DNA of 64,000 bases from Fulvia fulva (lineage: Eukaryota; Ascomycota; Dothideomycetes; Mycosphaerellales; Mycosphaerellaceae). The notes beneath the pieces were generated by a model, which did no database searches, was not told the DNA's origin, and saw only the letters and a program-made list of their open reading frames with translations. This document shows, piece after piece, positions 30,343 through 41,184 of the stretch. Made by a program: the position numbers and the translations under genes. Location of the stretch: contig NC_063018.1 of assembly GCF_020509005.1 (NCBI RefSeq), positions 310,001-374,000 of the forward strand, in the 5' to 3' direction. The first letter of the stretch is position 1. Every line of letters begins with the position of its first letter.

Positions 30343-30684
30343 ATGCAGTTCTGGAAGCCCAAAGACAAGCCATCCGAACTTGAAGCAACCGAGATACCTG
30401 AGCGTAGCTTCCACCGGCTAGGGTCACACACTAATAATACACAAAACGACTTCTTGCAACCTGTGACCAACCTCGAAGATGCCGAGTCAAGACAACCAAG
30501 CCAGTTTTCGCAAATCGAGCTGACCGAGATCACGGATGTCGCGCCGAACGAAGCATCCATGTCCACGTTCGAGGATGATGATGAGGTCAAACGACGCAGT
30601 GTTGATAGAGCGCTGCATAGCAAACCTGTTGCGACTTTCTTGGCTTGGTTTGCGCTTTGCGTGTGCTGCAGGCGGAAGGGCTGA
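30343..30684 (+). CDS. Small hypothetical protein, 113 aa
   Basis: A single exon starts at an ATG in good context (ACCACGATG, MQFWKPKDKPS). The N-terminus and middle are polar and acidic, with Ser/Gln/Thr-rich disordered sequence. The C-terminus has a short hydrophobic cysteine-bearing stretch (ATFLAWFALCVCCRRKG), which could be a tail anchor or an S-acylated segment. Upstream DNA stays open to 29926, but in a composition I read as leader. No family is recognised. Confidence 0.45.
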   Translation: MQFWKPKDKPSELEATEIPERSFHRLGSHTNNTQNDFLQPVTNLEDAESRQPSQFSQIELTEITDVAPNEASMSTFEDDDEVKRRSVDRALHSKPVATFLAWFALCVCCRRKG

Positions 30685-31153
30685 GGGGGCGAAGTCATTG
30701 GCAGACGACGGAAGAGGTGGAGCTGGTGATGCGCCAGAGGGAGATGTCATGCTGGCCGTCGCGTGCAGGCCTCTTGACCTGCGACGTGTCTTGGAAGCAG
30801 AGCGACCTCGCCGGAAGCGTGACCATGTTCTCGATGCGGCGGACAAACTGTTCGATTGTGCTGGCCAGCACATGGATGCTCCATGACCTACGACGTGTCT
30901 TGTTGGATCGATGGCCTATTTGGGAGCATGGCCATCTGTTGCACACTCGTGCTTCTCACAGCCAGCACAGCACCGAGCGATATAACTCTCCCCAAGTCGA
31001 TTTGGATTCTTGCTCCAAACCTCAACGACCAACCCATCGTCCAAGGATCACAGCTCTTTTGTTGAGACCTACAAGACCACTCCACATCTTTGTCAACCAT
31101 AACAACTCTTTCACAGCACCAACTTTGACCACTTGCGACCATAGTCAACGACA
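30685..31153. other. Intergenic region with a decayed tandem duplication
   Basis: This 469 nt stretch lies between the small gene and the secreted triple-domain gene. About 30771-30990 contains two diverged copies of a unit about 109 bp long, sharing TTGACCT(G/A)CGACGTGTCTTG and CCAGCACA. A weak GATATAACT element near 30978 may serve as TATA. Confidence 0.4.
30771..30990. repeat. Two-copy degenerate tandem duplication (offset about 109 bp)
   Basis: The copies begin with CTCTTGACCTGCGACGTGTC (30771) and CTCCATGACCTACGACGTGTC (about 30879). Both end near a GGCCAGCACA or AGCCAGCACA block. The middle is strongly diverged. Confidence 0.4.
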
Positions 31154-32668
31154 ATGACGCCTAAGGCTCTGCTGCTCATGCTTAGCACCCTGCTGATCGC
31201 AGACTCGATCTCGGCCGCTCCTACTCTGGAACAACGAGGCAATAACCCCAGCAAGTCCGACCGACTGTCACAGACTACTTGCACCGTAGCACGAGAAGGA
31301 GGGGGCTGGCTACGCTATCAAATCTGGATAGCTATGCCTCTGCAACAGGGTCATTGCCGTACAGCACCCAAGACGATGAAAGATGCCGGCTGGCAATTTC
31401 TCGTCAAGAAATGCATCCCACAGAGGGAAGATATGTCGCTTGATGTTGTGCTCCGAGCAAGACAGCACCAAAGTGATGCCAATGGTATCAACAAGGCCTT
31501 GCACGATGTCTGGGCGGGTAGCGACTTCAACTGTCCCCCGCCTCCGCCGAAGCTCATCCTCACGCCAAGCGACCTGGACAATGGAGGAGGCGAACCCAAG
31601 TCTGTGGTCGTCGATGGCGGGCTGTTATCGCCACAATGGCAGCCCGAGGGAGGATCGGCTGCTCCTACTTTGGAAGAGCGAGGCAACTCTCCCAGTAAGC
31701 CCAAGCCGAAGTCGAAGACGTCCTGCTCCGCGACCCAAGAACCCAGTGGCAAGACTTTCTACACCACCTTGATAGCCGTGCCCAAGGCAGCAAAACACTG
31801 CGGCGACGCACGAGACATCATGTGGAACCTTGGCTGGGACTTCACACTGGCAGAATGCAAAGAGAAACGCCGTGACAAGTCAGCGCTAGTGAAGTTCAGG
31901 GCCGAGAAGCGCCCTGGGAACACTGATGTGGACATCAACCAGGCATTGAACTCGATCTGGAAGAAGGCCAACTTCAAGTGTCCGCCACCTCGTCCAGCGC
32001 CAGAAGTGGTGTCTAAACCCAAGAAACTAAGGGGACCACACGCCGGGCCGGAAGAGCCTCATATACCGCAGATCGCTGGACCGGAGATCGTTGTCACGCC
32101 TCCGTCGCCTCAGGCTCCCAGAGCTGGCAATACTGTTGCAACGGGCGCTACTGAAAACCTGCACGACAGGTGGAGAAGCAAGGAGGAGAAGCAAAGGCTG
32201 AAGCAGGAGGAGTTGAAGAGGGCTCAGCAGGGAAAAGGCGGCCCATCACAAGATCAAGGATCGAAAGCCTCACTGCCGCCTATGCTGCCTCGATCCGATG
32301 TCGCACCCTCCTCTGGTAATGTCCCGGAAGCTGGGAGCTCAAGCGCGAATACCAGGAAGAGCTACAGGGCCGAATGCATAGTCACCGAAGACGCGGACGG
32401 CAATTCTGCCACGTATATCCTCAAGACCACCATTCCCATGCAATCACAGCACGCCGAGACAGCTCGGAAGAACCTTGCGACGGTGAGTCAAGTCACGTGC
32501 TGCATGATACGTAGCAACCATTCGCGTGTATACTAATGCTGTTACTTGCAGGCCGGATTTGCGACCACCGTATGGCGCGCCAAGAAGATACGTATCACGG
32601 AGAATGTCCAGCTCTTGTTCCAGACAGAGGCTGGCTTCTCAGCGGGTATCAATGATGGGATGCTTTAG
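31154..32668 (+). CDS. Secreted protein with three copies of a novel domain
   Basis: Exons 31154-32482 and 32552-32668 give about 481 aa. The 69 nt intron (GTGAGT...ACTAAT...TTGCAG) is in phase 0. A signal peptide (MTPKALLLMLSTLLIADSISA) precedes APTLEQRG. Repeat 1 (about 22-132) and repeat 2 (about 168-282) both start AAPTLE(Q/E)RGN.PSK. Each shares four cysteines, an HC..A...M...GW.F motif, a basic RxDxS segment, a D..IN.AL..(V/I)W helix and F.CPPP. A Lys/Gln/Glu-rich linker leads to repeat 3 (about 398-481). It keeps the fold pattern (C.VTEDADGNSATYILKTTIPM; TARKNLATAGF; AGINDGML) but has lost the three later cysteines and the CPPP end. No known family is recognised. It may be a candidate effector or wall protein. 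Confidence 0.82.
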
Positions 32669-32860
32669 CGTGCATGTGGCCCGGTGTGGACTTGGGGGTG
32701 AATTGTCAGCTTTCGAAGCGGAAGGATCAGAGTGATCAGGTCTGAGCTACTGTTGCGGAGCCCATCCTATTGAAACTTGTATCATGCGTTGGAGACACCA
32801 TGAAGCGATCCTTTCTGATTCATGCCTACAGTATTGACATTTTGCACACCTACTCCCTTG

Positions 32861-34317
32861 CTACGCGTCCCACCCCAAACCAACCGGGCTCCCACCATCA
32901 GGATAATAAAAAATAGCAACAGCAATGATACAATACCACCCCACACACATACACCCCTCCAAATAATTCGCCTCGCCCCCTCGGATCAAAAAATTAACCA
33001 CCAGCACGCTCAGGAAGAAAACAATCGTCTCGAAGAGCTGAAAGTGCAGCGAGAGCGGCTTATCCATCGCCCACGCCAACAACACGAGCAAAGGCGTCAC
33101 GAAAAGCGCGATCTGCAGACCACTTCCGAGGTCCACTAGAAGTGCTAGGTTCATCTTGCCCTTGTACGATACTACCACGGCTGTAACGTGTTCCGCGGCG
33201 TTACTGACGATGGGGAGCAGGATGAGACCCATGAAGGTTTTCGTAATAGGTGTAGACTCCACGACATCTTCGATGCTGTCGACTAGGAATTCTGCGCAGA
33301 AACCGACTAAGATGACTGAGATGACCATACAAGTCAGCGCACCCTGGGGACCGAGCGTGTGCTCTTCCTGTTCAGTTGCTTTCGCTTGGGCATAATCCGG
33401 CGCGGCTTCCTGGGCAGCGGTATCGGCGTCTTCGTCGTCGTCGGGATCGTCGTCGCTGAAGAGGTTGGAGTGTGTTTTGAGCTGGAATACCAGGTATACA
33501 ATGTAGAGTGCGATTAGGATGACAGCGGTGGCGCGGGAGACGTCTAGGATCTCTACTGTGTCGCCGTCGGCTGAGTTGCGGAGGGTAGAGTAAAGTACTG
33601 CTGGGACGATTAAAGCAGATGAGGCCAGGGTCTGTAGCGAGGACATGACGGATGCTACTGTTGGATCGTAGCGTGATGCTCCCTGGCCGATGCCGCCGGC
33701 GATGAAGCAGCATCCTAGAACCTATAATAACGTCCTTCAGTAAAGGTATGAGACATGCTGTTCTGAAATGTTTCACTCACCAACAAAATATTAACCAACA
33801 CACTCCCCAAAATACTCGCCTGCACCAGTCTAAACTCATCCTTCATCAACGCAATAACACTCACAATCAACTCAATCGCATTCCCAAACGTCGCATTCAG
33901 CAACCCGCCAACCGACGGCCCCACCGTCGCCGCCAATTCCTCCGTCGCGAACGATAATAACGCCGCCAAGGGAATAATGGCCAGGAAGTTCAGGCAGAAC
34001 GTTGCCATGGCTGGGAGTTCAGCTACGCCGGATATGAGCCCGATGGGCACGAAGATGAGGAGGACGTTGATGTAGTTGCTGCGGAGGATGGACCATGTTG
34101 TTTGGATGAAGCGTTTGGGCCAGGATGAGGGTGAGGTGTTGCTGTTGTTGTTGTTGTTCGTAGGGAGGATGTTGTGGATGTGGGATTGGGCGTGGTTTAG
34201 GAGAGATGTGTGTTCGTTTTGTTGGCTGCGTGCGTTGTTGAGGTAGGCCTCCTGGCCGTTGCGAGGTCGCCGACGGATGAGGTTGTTGAATTTCGTTCTT
34301 ACACTGGATGCCGACAT
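32861..34317 (-). CDS. Ca2+/H+ antiporter (CaCA/CAX family, Vcx1-like)
   Basis: Exons 34317-33781 and 33721-32861 give about 465 aa. The 59 nt intron (GTGAGT...TATAG) is in phase 0. The N-terminus is a cytosolic, Asn/Gln/Ser-rich region. About 11 hydrophobic segments follow, with the two CAX signature repeats: [17 protein letters not shown] in the first half and [18 protein letters not shown] in the second. Between them lies a very acidic loop ([11 protein letters not shown]). Family members exchange vacuolar protons for cytosolic Ca2+; vacuolar membrane location is inferred from Vcx1. The transport glutamates (GNAIE, NAAEH) are intact. The 5' UTR side is unannotated to 34400. Confidence 0.93.
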
Positions 34318-35824
34318 GTCTATGAAATCCTGTGGGTAGTTCCCCCGAAGATGTTGATATCGAAGTCGTTGTCGAGATGAGACGAGGACACGGAGTATAC
34401 ACCGCTACGTACCTGTGATGCTAGCATAAAGCTTGTACCATCGTGCATTGAAAAAGGAACACGAAGCAACCTCGAAGGCGTGAACCACATGCACAAGACG
34501 CGATGCCGTCATGCCGCGGGTCTGATATGCACGACATGAAGTCTATTTGTCCAGCACGTGCCGAGGCGTGTATATCATCCGCTCGTTCGAAGATTTTCTG
34601 CGATGATGGTGTTTGCATTCACGATGTGATAGGCCATGTCAGCGATCTCAAACCAAGCTTCAAGCAGCCTTGGACGCAGGACTGAAAGCGAGCTGCACCC
34701 AAGAATCGAGGTAGGTCTTGTTTTGTGTCAGGCTCCTATCTTCGTGCCGTTGTGTGTATCGATCAAATAATGAGGCTCATGTTCATGGTGGCGTAGTAGC
34801 GTATCTTATGCTACTGTGTCTCCCGTGTTGCGCCGACATGACTGATCGAAGTCTGCCTTCGTTGTGCTGTCGCTACGGTATTAGACCATGCTGTAGAGTG
34901 GCTATGCCATCTTTCCCTGCCTATCTCGTGCTCTTCGCAACCGATTCCGCTGGTGTCGGAGTTGCGAGCTTCGTTGCGGCCGGTCGTGCAATGGTGCGGG
35001 AGGAGGCGTAGGACTGCGAGCTAGATGGACGTTGGTAAGTGCGACTCTCAAGATGGAGTGAAAGACTCACAACGATCGCATTTGGACCTTGGGCCCAGCC
35101 CTTCTGACGAGAGCGTCAATGCACTCTTTGCCGAGGAAACAGTATTTGCACATGTTGGGTTGGTGGTGTGATAGACCGTGATGGATGTCCTTGGTGGTTG
35201 CAGTGGAGCAAGACGATGGTGGAGGTGGAAGGCGTTGGTCCGTGCGCTCTGATGAGATCTACATACACTTCCAACTTGCCTCGGACTTTCACCTCTTGAC
35301 ATACCTCTTCTTGCTAGCACATCATTGCCTAGAAAAGCATTGTATAGAGTGCTACCGTGGACCTGCGTTGGAGACCCTGGAGCCACGCTTCGTTGATCAT
35401 AAGCTGTTGCGTGACTTCCATGACTGAGTTGTCCAGCCTGCGAGGCCGGATCTCCATTGCCGCTCCTACAGTTCAATGCTGCTTCTGAGTTCGACTTTCC
35501 CATAGATCGCCCATGATCGGAGACGCATCTACTGTATCGAAAGTCTGGCTCCGATACACCAGTCTTGGCAGCATAAGGCCAGCCCAAGGATCAGATGGCG
35601 TGCTTAGAAATGTCCTTTCCTGGTGGCCTATCACATATGGAGGCTTTCTGGTTGGTATACTTTCCTAATCCAGGATTCCGAGTAGCACGAGAGTGGGCCT
35701 GCTGCTCAACGATAGGGACATCGTGATTTCACGGCATTCTGAACTTTACATTATGCTCAATACCACCTCCACGTCTGCTTCGCACTGTTCCAGATCAATT
35801 AGACCACTTCCAAAGGGCGATATT
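34318..35824. other. 1.5 kb intergenic region
   Basis: No well supported gene lies here. A possible tiny two-exon minus-strand gene (35153-35071 and 35020-34921, 60 codons) is discussed as a low-confidence finding. The right end leads into the decayed MFS gene. Confidence 0.35.
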
Positions 35825-36720
35825 ATGACGCGGGAACCCATCGTCGAGCAACGAGACGAAGCGGGCCATTGTACACGAAGCCGCAGATCTTGAGCACAAA
35901 TGCGGCGCCGGCGCAGCATTGGATCTGCTCAAGTTCTCCCATGGCCTCCAACGCGAACGCGATCCCGAGCTGGACAAACGTCTTGGACGAAAAATCGACC
36001 GTTGGGTCATGCCACTGATCTGCAACGTCTACTTTTCCTCCAGGACATCGACAAAACAGCCACCTCCTATGGAAGCGTCACCAGTCTCCAAGAGTCCGCA
36101 AATTTGCATGGCAATCAGTTCAACTGGGTCGCATCGATCTTCTTCTTCTTCGGCCAGCTGGCATTCGAGTTTCCGACGATCTGACTCATACAGCTCTTTC
36201 CTTTCACCAAGCACGTTGCCTTCAACATGACTATCGCCATGAAGACAAACCAACGACTCTTCGCCTGCATCGCCGGGCCATCGTCGGAGCAATTCTCATG
36301 GCGACCACAAACTCAATCCTCGCCTTGATCGGCTACTACCTACCCGGCGGCATTCTCATCGGCTGGACGACAATCTCCGGCCTACAAGCCTCGAATGTTG
36401 CAGGTAGCACCAAGAAAATCACCGTGGCGTGTGTAGGCCCCATCGTCTACACTATCGGCAACATCATCTCGTCGCAGACGTTCCAGGCGAAGGATGCGCC
36501 GAAGTACTTGCCTGCCAAAATCTCGATTGTGATCTTGTACCTTCTTATCATGATTGATTTCCTTGTTATGCGATGGGTCTTTGTACAGAGGAGCAAGTTG
36601 CGAGATCAAGCGAGGAGCGAGTTGGGTGAGGCGTGTAAGGTTGGGGAGAATCATGAGTCTCTGGATCAGACGGATCTTGAAAATAGGGAACTTCGGTATG
36701 CGCTGTGGCATGCTATCTCT
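35825..36720 (+). pseudogene. Decayed MFS transporter (Dal5/allantoate permease type)
   Basis: Fragments in several frames match one permease in order. MTREPIVEQRDEAG is followed by VHEAADLEHKCG in another frame. Next is LDKRLGRKIDRWVMPLICNVYF, then LQDIDKTATSYGSV..HGNQFNWVASIFF..GQLAFEFPT in another frame, ending at a TGA at about 36182-36184. The frame then jumps to late segments: ILALIGYYLPGGILIGW, GSTKKITVACVGPIVYTIGNIISSQTFQAKDAPKYLPA, and ENRELRYAL. The first transmembrane pair is followed directly by the last third of the protein, so roughly the middle half (about TM2 to TM8) has been deleted. With several frame changes plus a stop, no functional transporter can be made. Living homologues import small organic anions such as allantoate or vitamins with H+. 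Confidence 0.85.
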
Positions 36721-37281
36721 TCTACAGACCCTCGGGTGCTGCTTGTACGAGTGTTGCTGTACTGCATAAACATTCTTAGTGCCTCAGGTCCCATTGATGA
36801 CGCAACAACCGGATGCAAGCTTAAGGCGAAGCGCCTGAGAAGATGGTATGTGAAATCGAGCTGAGTGATCAGTCGTAGCAACATTGATCGTGGCCAATCT
36901 GACGGTTCCAGGTTACGTACATCTGATGTGCAGGTATTTAGCCTACACTGTGTTGTCGTCATCCCAGCTTCTCTGCACATCTCTTGGTGATCTCAGACCA
37001 TGCCGATGTCTCCACCACTGTGCCTGCTCAAGACATCCTGTCGCTGCCCAAAGAGCAAACCCCAAAGAGAAAAAGAATCTAGGAAAGGGGGCAACATCAA
37101 AAACACCTCGGATCCACCATCTGCATGGTAATAACTCCATCATAATCTTCCAGCTGTTGAGCCGCCATGCGTACGGCTTGCATCTCGTTGATTCGCATGA
37201 CAGAGTGAAGTTTCGGACGCATAGCACGCCAGTAATGGCGAACCTCATACGACGTGACAACGCAAGCCGTGCTGTGGCGAA
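36721..37281. other. Intergenic region
   Basis: This is remaining sequence after the MFS remnant. The frame of the last fragment stays open to 36864 but without family similarity. No gene was seen before the next minus-strand stop at 37282. Confidence 0.35.
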
Positions 37282-38829
37282 TCAAGCGGTCGCACTGACA
37301 TCGGTTCCGTGCTCTTGATGGCGCTGCTTCGCGCCGCCCTGTTTCTTCTCGTGGTTTTCAGCGCCTTGCTGCCGGGAGGTGGTCTTTGGAGTACGGATCC
37401 GGTCTTTGACTCGAACAGTGGCCAAGGATTCCTCTTGCTCCTTCGCAATGTCCTTGTTCGACTTCTTGCGGTTGCGTTGCTCGACCTTTGCCCCCTCCAT
37501 GTTTGCGAGACGGCGTTCCGAAAGCTGCACAATCTCGCGGTGGAAGTTCTCTTGCATTGTGTAGTAGGCGACCATGGGCGGGTTGCCACCTGGACCCTTG
37601 TTATCGATGGCCTTGTTGGCGAAGAGATGGACTTCTTTCAAGGAGTTGTGGATGAAGACGTGGAGCATCTTTGGGTCAGCGGTAGCGATCTGCAAAGCGA
37701 TGTCCTGAAGTGCGTTCTTGCTCTGGAAGTCGGGTGGAGCTTCGTTAGGCGCTGGCTTCTTCTGAGTGCTCTCGTCAGCACGCTGTTGGTCATCGCCGAA
37801 AGTCAGAGGAGCGGCTTCTCGTAGGGGGTCTTGTGAACGACGTCCTTGGCAGAATCGCGTATGCCGTGATCCTCCCAGTGATCTTCCCCGAGGTAGGCGT
37901 TGTCCCAGACCTCTTGAAGTGCGCGACCTGTCGGTGTGTCCGAGAAGGCCCGGCGCTTCTCTTGGGATTCCACCACACGTGGGGGTTCGTCCTCGGCCTT
38001 GCGCTTTGTGCCCTGGGTATTTGCAGGCTCCGCCTCAGGCTGACCATCTTGCGCGTACCTGGAATAGAATGCTGATTAGTCACTGCACTCAAATATCCTG
38101 GCGCTCCGCTGCTTTAGGATTATTGCAAACGTCGATGCATGTGGTGACATACCGTGGTGGCCATGGCTGGACGACCTCACCCTTGAGCTTGCCGTGGAAG
38201 TAGCTCTTGCTGACATCGCCCGCGTGTTCTTGCAAGTCCCTCAAGATGGTGAAGACGAGCGCTAGTGCTACACGACACTTCCACACAAGTTGGTTGTGTT
38301 CGGAGGATGCTGGTGTACGGCCCGGATATGTCTCAGCCAGATTGAGTACAGCAACAATAATGCGCTTGTTTTGCCTCTCCCGTGGAGTACCTGAAGGCTG
38401 CCTATCAGTCAAGTGCACGATAGGGCACGGGTGGTAACATGAATTGAAATAGTGCTTTTAGACTTTCGGCGCGTATTGGCAAAACTTACCCAGAGTCACC
38501 GGCACGTTCTTCGCCAATTTGTAACGTGCGGCCTTCTCGGGAAGAGTACGATACGCTTCGACAATTTGTGCACCGTCTTTGCCGGCTGCGGTCTTCCTGA
38601 GGAGCTCGTAATTGTCGCGCGAGTCGAAGTCGGAGATCTTAAGCGCGTTCATGGCCGCCAAGGACTTCTTCTGTGTCGACCAGTTGACGGCGGTGTCGCC
38701 GTGGAGTTTTCCATCTGGAGTGTGTCACTAGGCATTCCTGAATGTTGAGTTGGGATTGACAGTACCAGAAGCAGTCTTGAGTGGCTCGGATGCAAAAGCC
38801 CACCCGAAGGCAGCGCCGACAGACGCCAT
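37282..38829 (-). CDS. Hypothetical four-exon protein with a frame break at a C5 run
   Basis: Exons 38829-38766, 38714-38490, 38390-38153 and 38058 onward are joined by introns of 51, 99 and 94 nt with GTACTG, GTAAGT and GTATGT donors and CCAG/TCAG/CCAG acceptors. The protein starts MASVGAAFGWAFASEPLKTASD and continues through a helical region (QNKRIIVAVLNLAETYPGR; WKCRVALALVFTILRDL). A GTKRKAEDEPPR stretch follows, which could be a nuclear signal. In exon 4 the frame ends at a TGA at 37803-37805. A second frame (PLREAAPLTFGDDQQ...ALQIATADPKMLHVFIHNSLKEV) continues to 37282 and looks equally coding. One extra C in the CCCCC run at about 37823-37827 would join them into about 430 aa. This is a base error or a recent null allele. 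No family is recognised. Confidence 0.65.
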
Positions 38830-39904
38830 CAGAACAGACCTCGATGTGCCCGGACACGGATCCGGTGTGCAGGTATGATGTCGGGGCACTGCGAGAATCG
38901 CGTGAGGTTGTGGTCTTGTTCGAGATCAAAATCGAAGAGTGGTGCTTTTTCAGAACACGTAAAGGGTTGGTGGGTGGAAAGTCAAGTGGGGTGTCACGAG
39001 CGGATGAGAAGCATTCACTGCACACTCGAAATGCCTGCGGGCCAATGGGAAGCTGCGGCACTGCGGCAAGCCCCTCCGGACTGGTGAACAAGCGGACAAA
39101 CGCGTGTATGAGTCACTACACGTGTTCGGTGACGGCTTTGAGAGGGCCTGTGCTTTTTCCGACATTTAAGACTGGAGCCTCGCTGCATTTCTCTCTTCTT
39201 CAATCAACAAGCAGAGCAGCACCACCAGTCAACCCAACACTGCACCTTGGACTGGGTCGGTTTGTGCCGGTTGAGCCCACCGGGGCCCCCGTGTCCCGAC
39301 CTCATGTATATTCGCAGACTTTCCGTCGGGGTGCCTTCTCGAATTCTTGCGCGGGTTGCGTCGGCTTCTACGGGTTTCCTGGTTACTTCGTGTTTCCAAT
39401 TGCCAAATGGGCCCTCCGTGGCCCCCGTGTCACGATCCCATGTAGTTGTGCGGATTGGCCGTCTGTGGCGGAAGGAGAGATGCTTGGGCTGCTGGCGGTG
39501 CTGACTTGCTCGAGCGCTTACCCTCAACAACAGCCTCTGACCGAGTCCGACACCGCGCTCTACACCATCGGCTGCGACGACCAACGACAGACTGAGGCGC
39601 CACATAGCGAAGTGGCGGGCGGCAGGTGGGCTCAGTTTTTAGGTGACAATCCATCCCCATCACAACTTGCGAGTCGTCGAAGTAACGACCCGCCACACTC
39701 ATCCTAGGCCACCAGTTCTGGGCATATGCGCCTGGCGCTGGAGGCTGCCCACACTCTAGCATGCGATCTTCGCTGCTCAACACCGCGTCCACTGATTCAT
39801 GACGGACTTCCAGGTAGGACGCCTCCGAGCCAAGGAGAGGTAATGCAGAGCGAGGGTCACACGGCGGTCGACTCTACAGGTAAGGTCCTGTGAAGCAATG
39901 ATTC
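38830..39904. other. 1.1 kb intergenic region
   Basis: This stretch lies between the minus-strand gene at 37282-38829 and the HET remnant. It contains a 136 bp-offset degenerate tandem duplication at about 39275-39475. A long plus-strand open frame crosses it but is rejected as non-coding. Confidence 0.4.
39275..39475. repeat. Degenerate tandem duplication (offset 136 bp)
   Basis: Blocks starting at about 39284 and 39420 share GGCCCCCGTGTC(C/A)CGA(C/T)C(T/C)CATGTA, then a diverged TTCGCAGACTTTCCGTC or TGCGGATTGGCCGTC. Roughly 60-70 bp of each copy can be aligned by eye. Confidence 0.5.
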
Positions 39905-40941
39905 TCACAAACCAGCATCTCTGAAATCAATCTCACACCACTCGTCCGAGTCCGAGAGCTGCTCTTCAGTAGATGATAGGAGCTCGTTGATTCCACAAAT
40001 GTAGCTGGGCGCAGGAGGTGTCTGGTACTTTAGCATATCATCGGCACTTTCGTACATCCATGGCACACAATAGGTCCGCGAAGGTAGCCTTTGGATGTGC
40101 GACGGTATTTTGCCGGGTCGGCTGAGGATATCCCACTGGTCTCGTCCTAGTGTATATGGAAAGACTCGTCGAAATCGGTCCAATGTGTATTCTTCCATCG
40201 CTATAAGGCAAGTTTGTGCTGGCTCTTGCGGACCAGCTCCTTCGAAGCAGTGTAGCTCCAGCAGTATAACGTAGCCTGCTATGCTCATGCTGAAAGGATG
40301 CCAAAATTCTCCATGGGTAAATCTTACTGCTTCGGCAGTGAGCTGCAACGATCCGCTAACTAGTTGAAACCGACCCAGCTGAGGCTGAGCAAACCTCTGT
40401 ATATTGCCAGACTCGCGAAAATGTTGCGGACTACCGGCGAGAAGTGGACATACATCACGTGTTCCTTGATGCTTCGCTGCTTCAGATTCCGGCTTCGTCC
40501 ATGCGAATATCGATTCATTGTTGGTTCTTGCCAGGATCTGCTCCGGGAGACGAAGGAAAGCTCCGTTGCCTTCACCATATAGCAGCGGCATATTGACACC
40601 AAAAAGTCCCATCAGACAGTACGCCGTATCTTCGATCTTAGAACCCTAAGCTCTCTGTAGGGCAGTGATGGATCCTCGACGTGATATCGTTCGATAGCCT
40701 TGATGAACTCGCAAAAGGCTCGTATCTCCTGGACGCCATGGCACAATGCCATGCTGTCAAATCCTGGGTCGTCCTTTCTGCTCACGAAGGCATGCTCCGA
40801 CGTGGTTGTGTGTCTTTGCCAGCGCACATAGTCTGCGTATGTGATCTCCGCTCCTTCCCAGCGATGCGACAAGATGGCATAAGGTGGTGGACTGTCCCCA
40901 AAGTCGTGGATCTCCAGGCTATCAACGTTGATGAGACGCAT
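39905..40941 (-). pseudogene. HET (heterokaryon incompatibility) gene lacking its core
   Basis: The N-terminal frame from ATG 40941 reads MRLINVDSLEIHDFGDSPPPYAILSHRWEGAEITYADY, the classic start of a HET domain. It continues to about IRAFCEFIKAIERYHVEDP and terminates near 40612. A different frame then begins KIEDTAYCLMGLFGVNMPLLYGEG, which in intact HET proteins lies just after the HET core, and runs to 39905. The core with the WIDT(C)CID motif and the following SSAELSEAINSM-type segment are absent, and the two parts are out of frame. I read this as a deletion of about 100-150 codons plus a frameshift. Intact HET proteins trigger cell death after fusion with incompatible strains. A missed intron cannot restore the missing core. 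Confidence 0.75.
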
Positions 40942-41184
40942 CCTGACTTGGCTGCCGATGCTGTTTGCCGGGGACTGTAAAATGTTCAAAGCTCGGATGG
41001 TCGTGGTAAATGGCGCTGCAAACCTTCGACACAGTGGTCGACGAGCTGTGGACTTCAAGTAAGCCGTCCGTTCAAGAAGCCAAAACCTGGGAAGGCGCAG
41101 CAGGGAGCATCACAGCTGCGCCTTGTCGACGCGGGGCGTTTGTGTAACCATCGGAGGCGTTGACACAGACTGGAACATAAGCCT

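Noticed and set aside
35048..35587. Minus-strand frame of 179 codons
   Set aside because: Low-complexity polar sequence with no motif; composition and lack of an upstream promoter context argue against coding.
38781..39707. Plus-strand open frame of 308 codons
   Set aside because: It starts at a non-ATG codon, overlaps the first exon of a well supported minus-strand gene, contains a decayed tandem duplication and shows no domain. An open frame in GC-rich DNA is the simpler reading.
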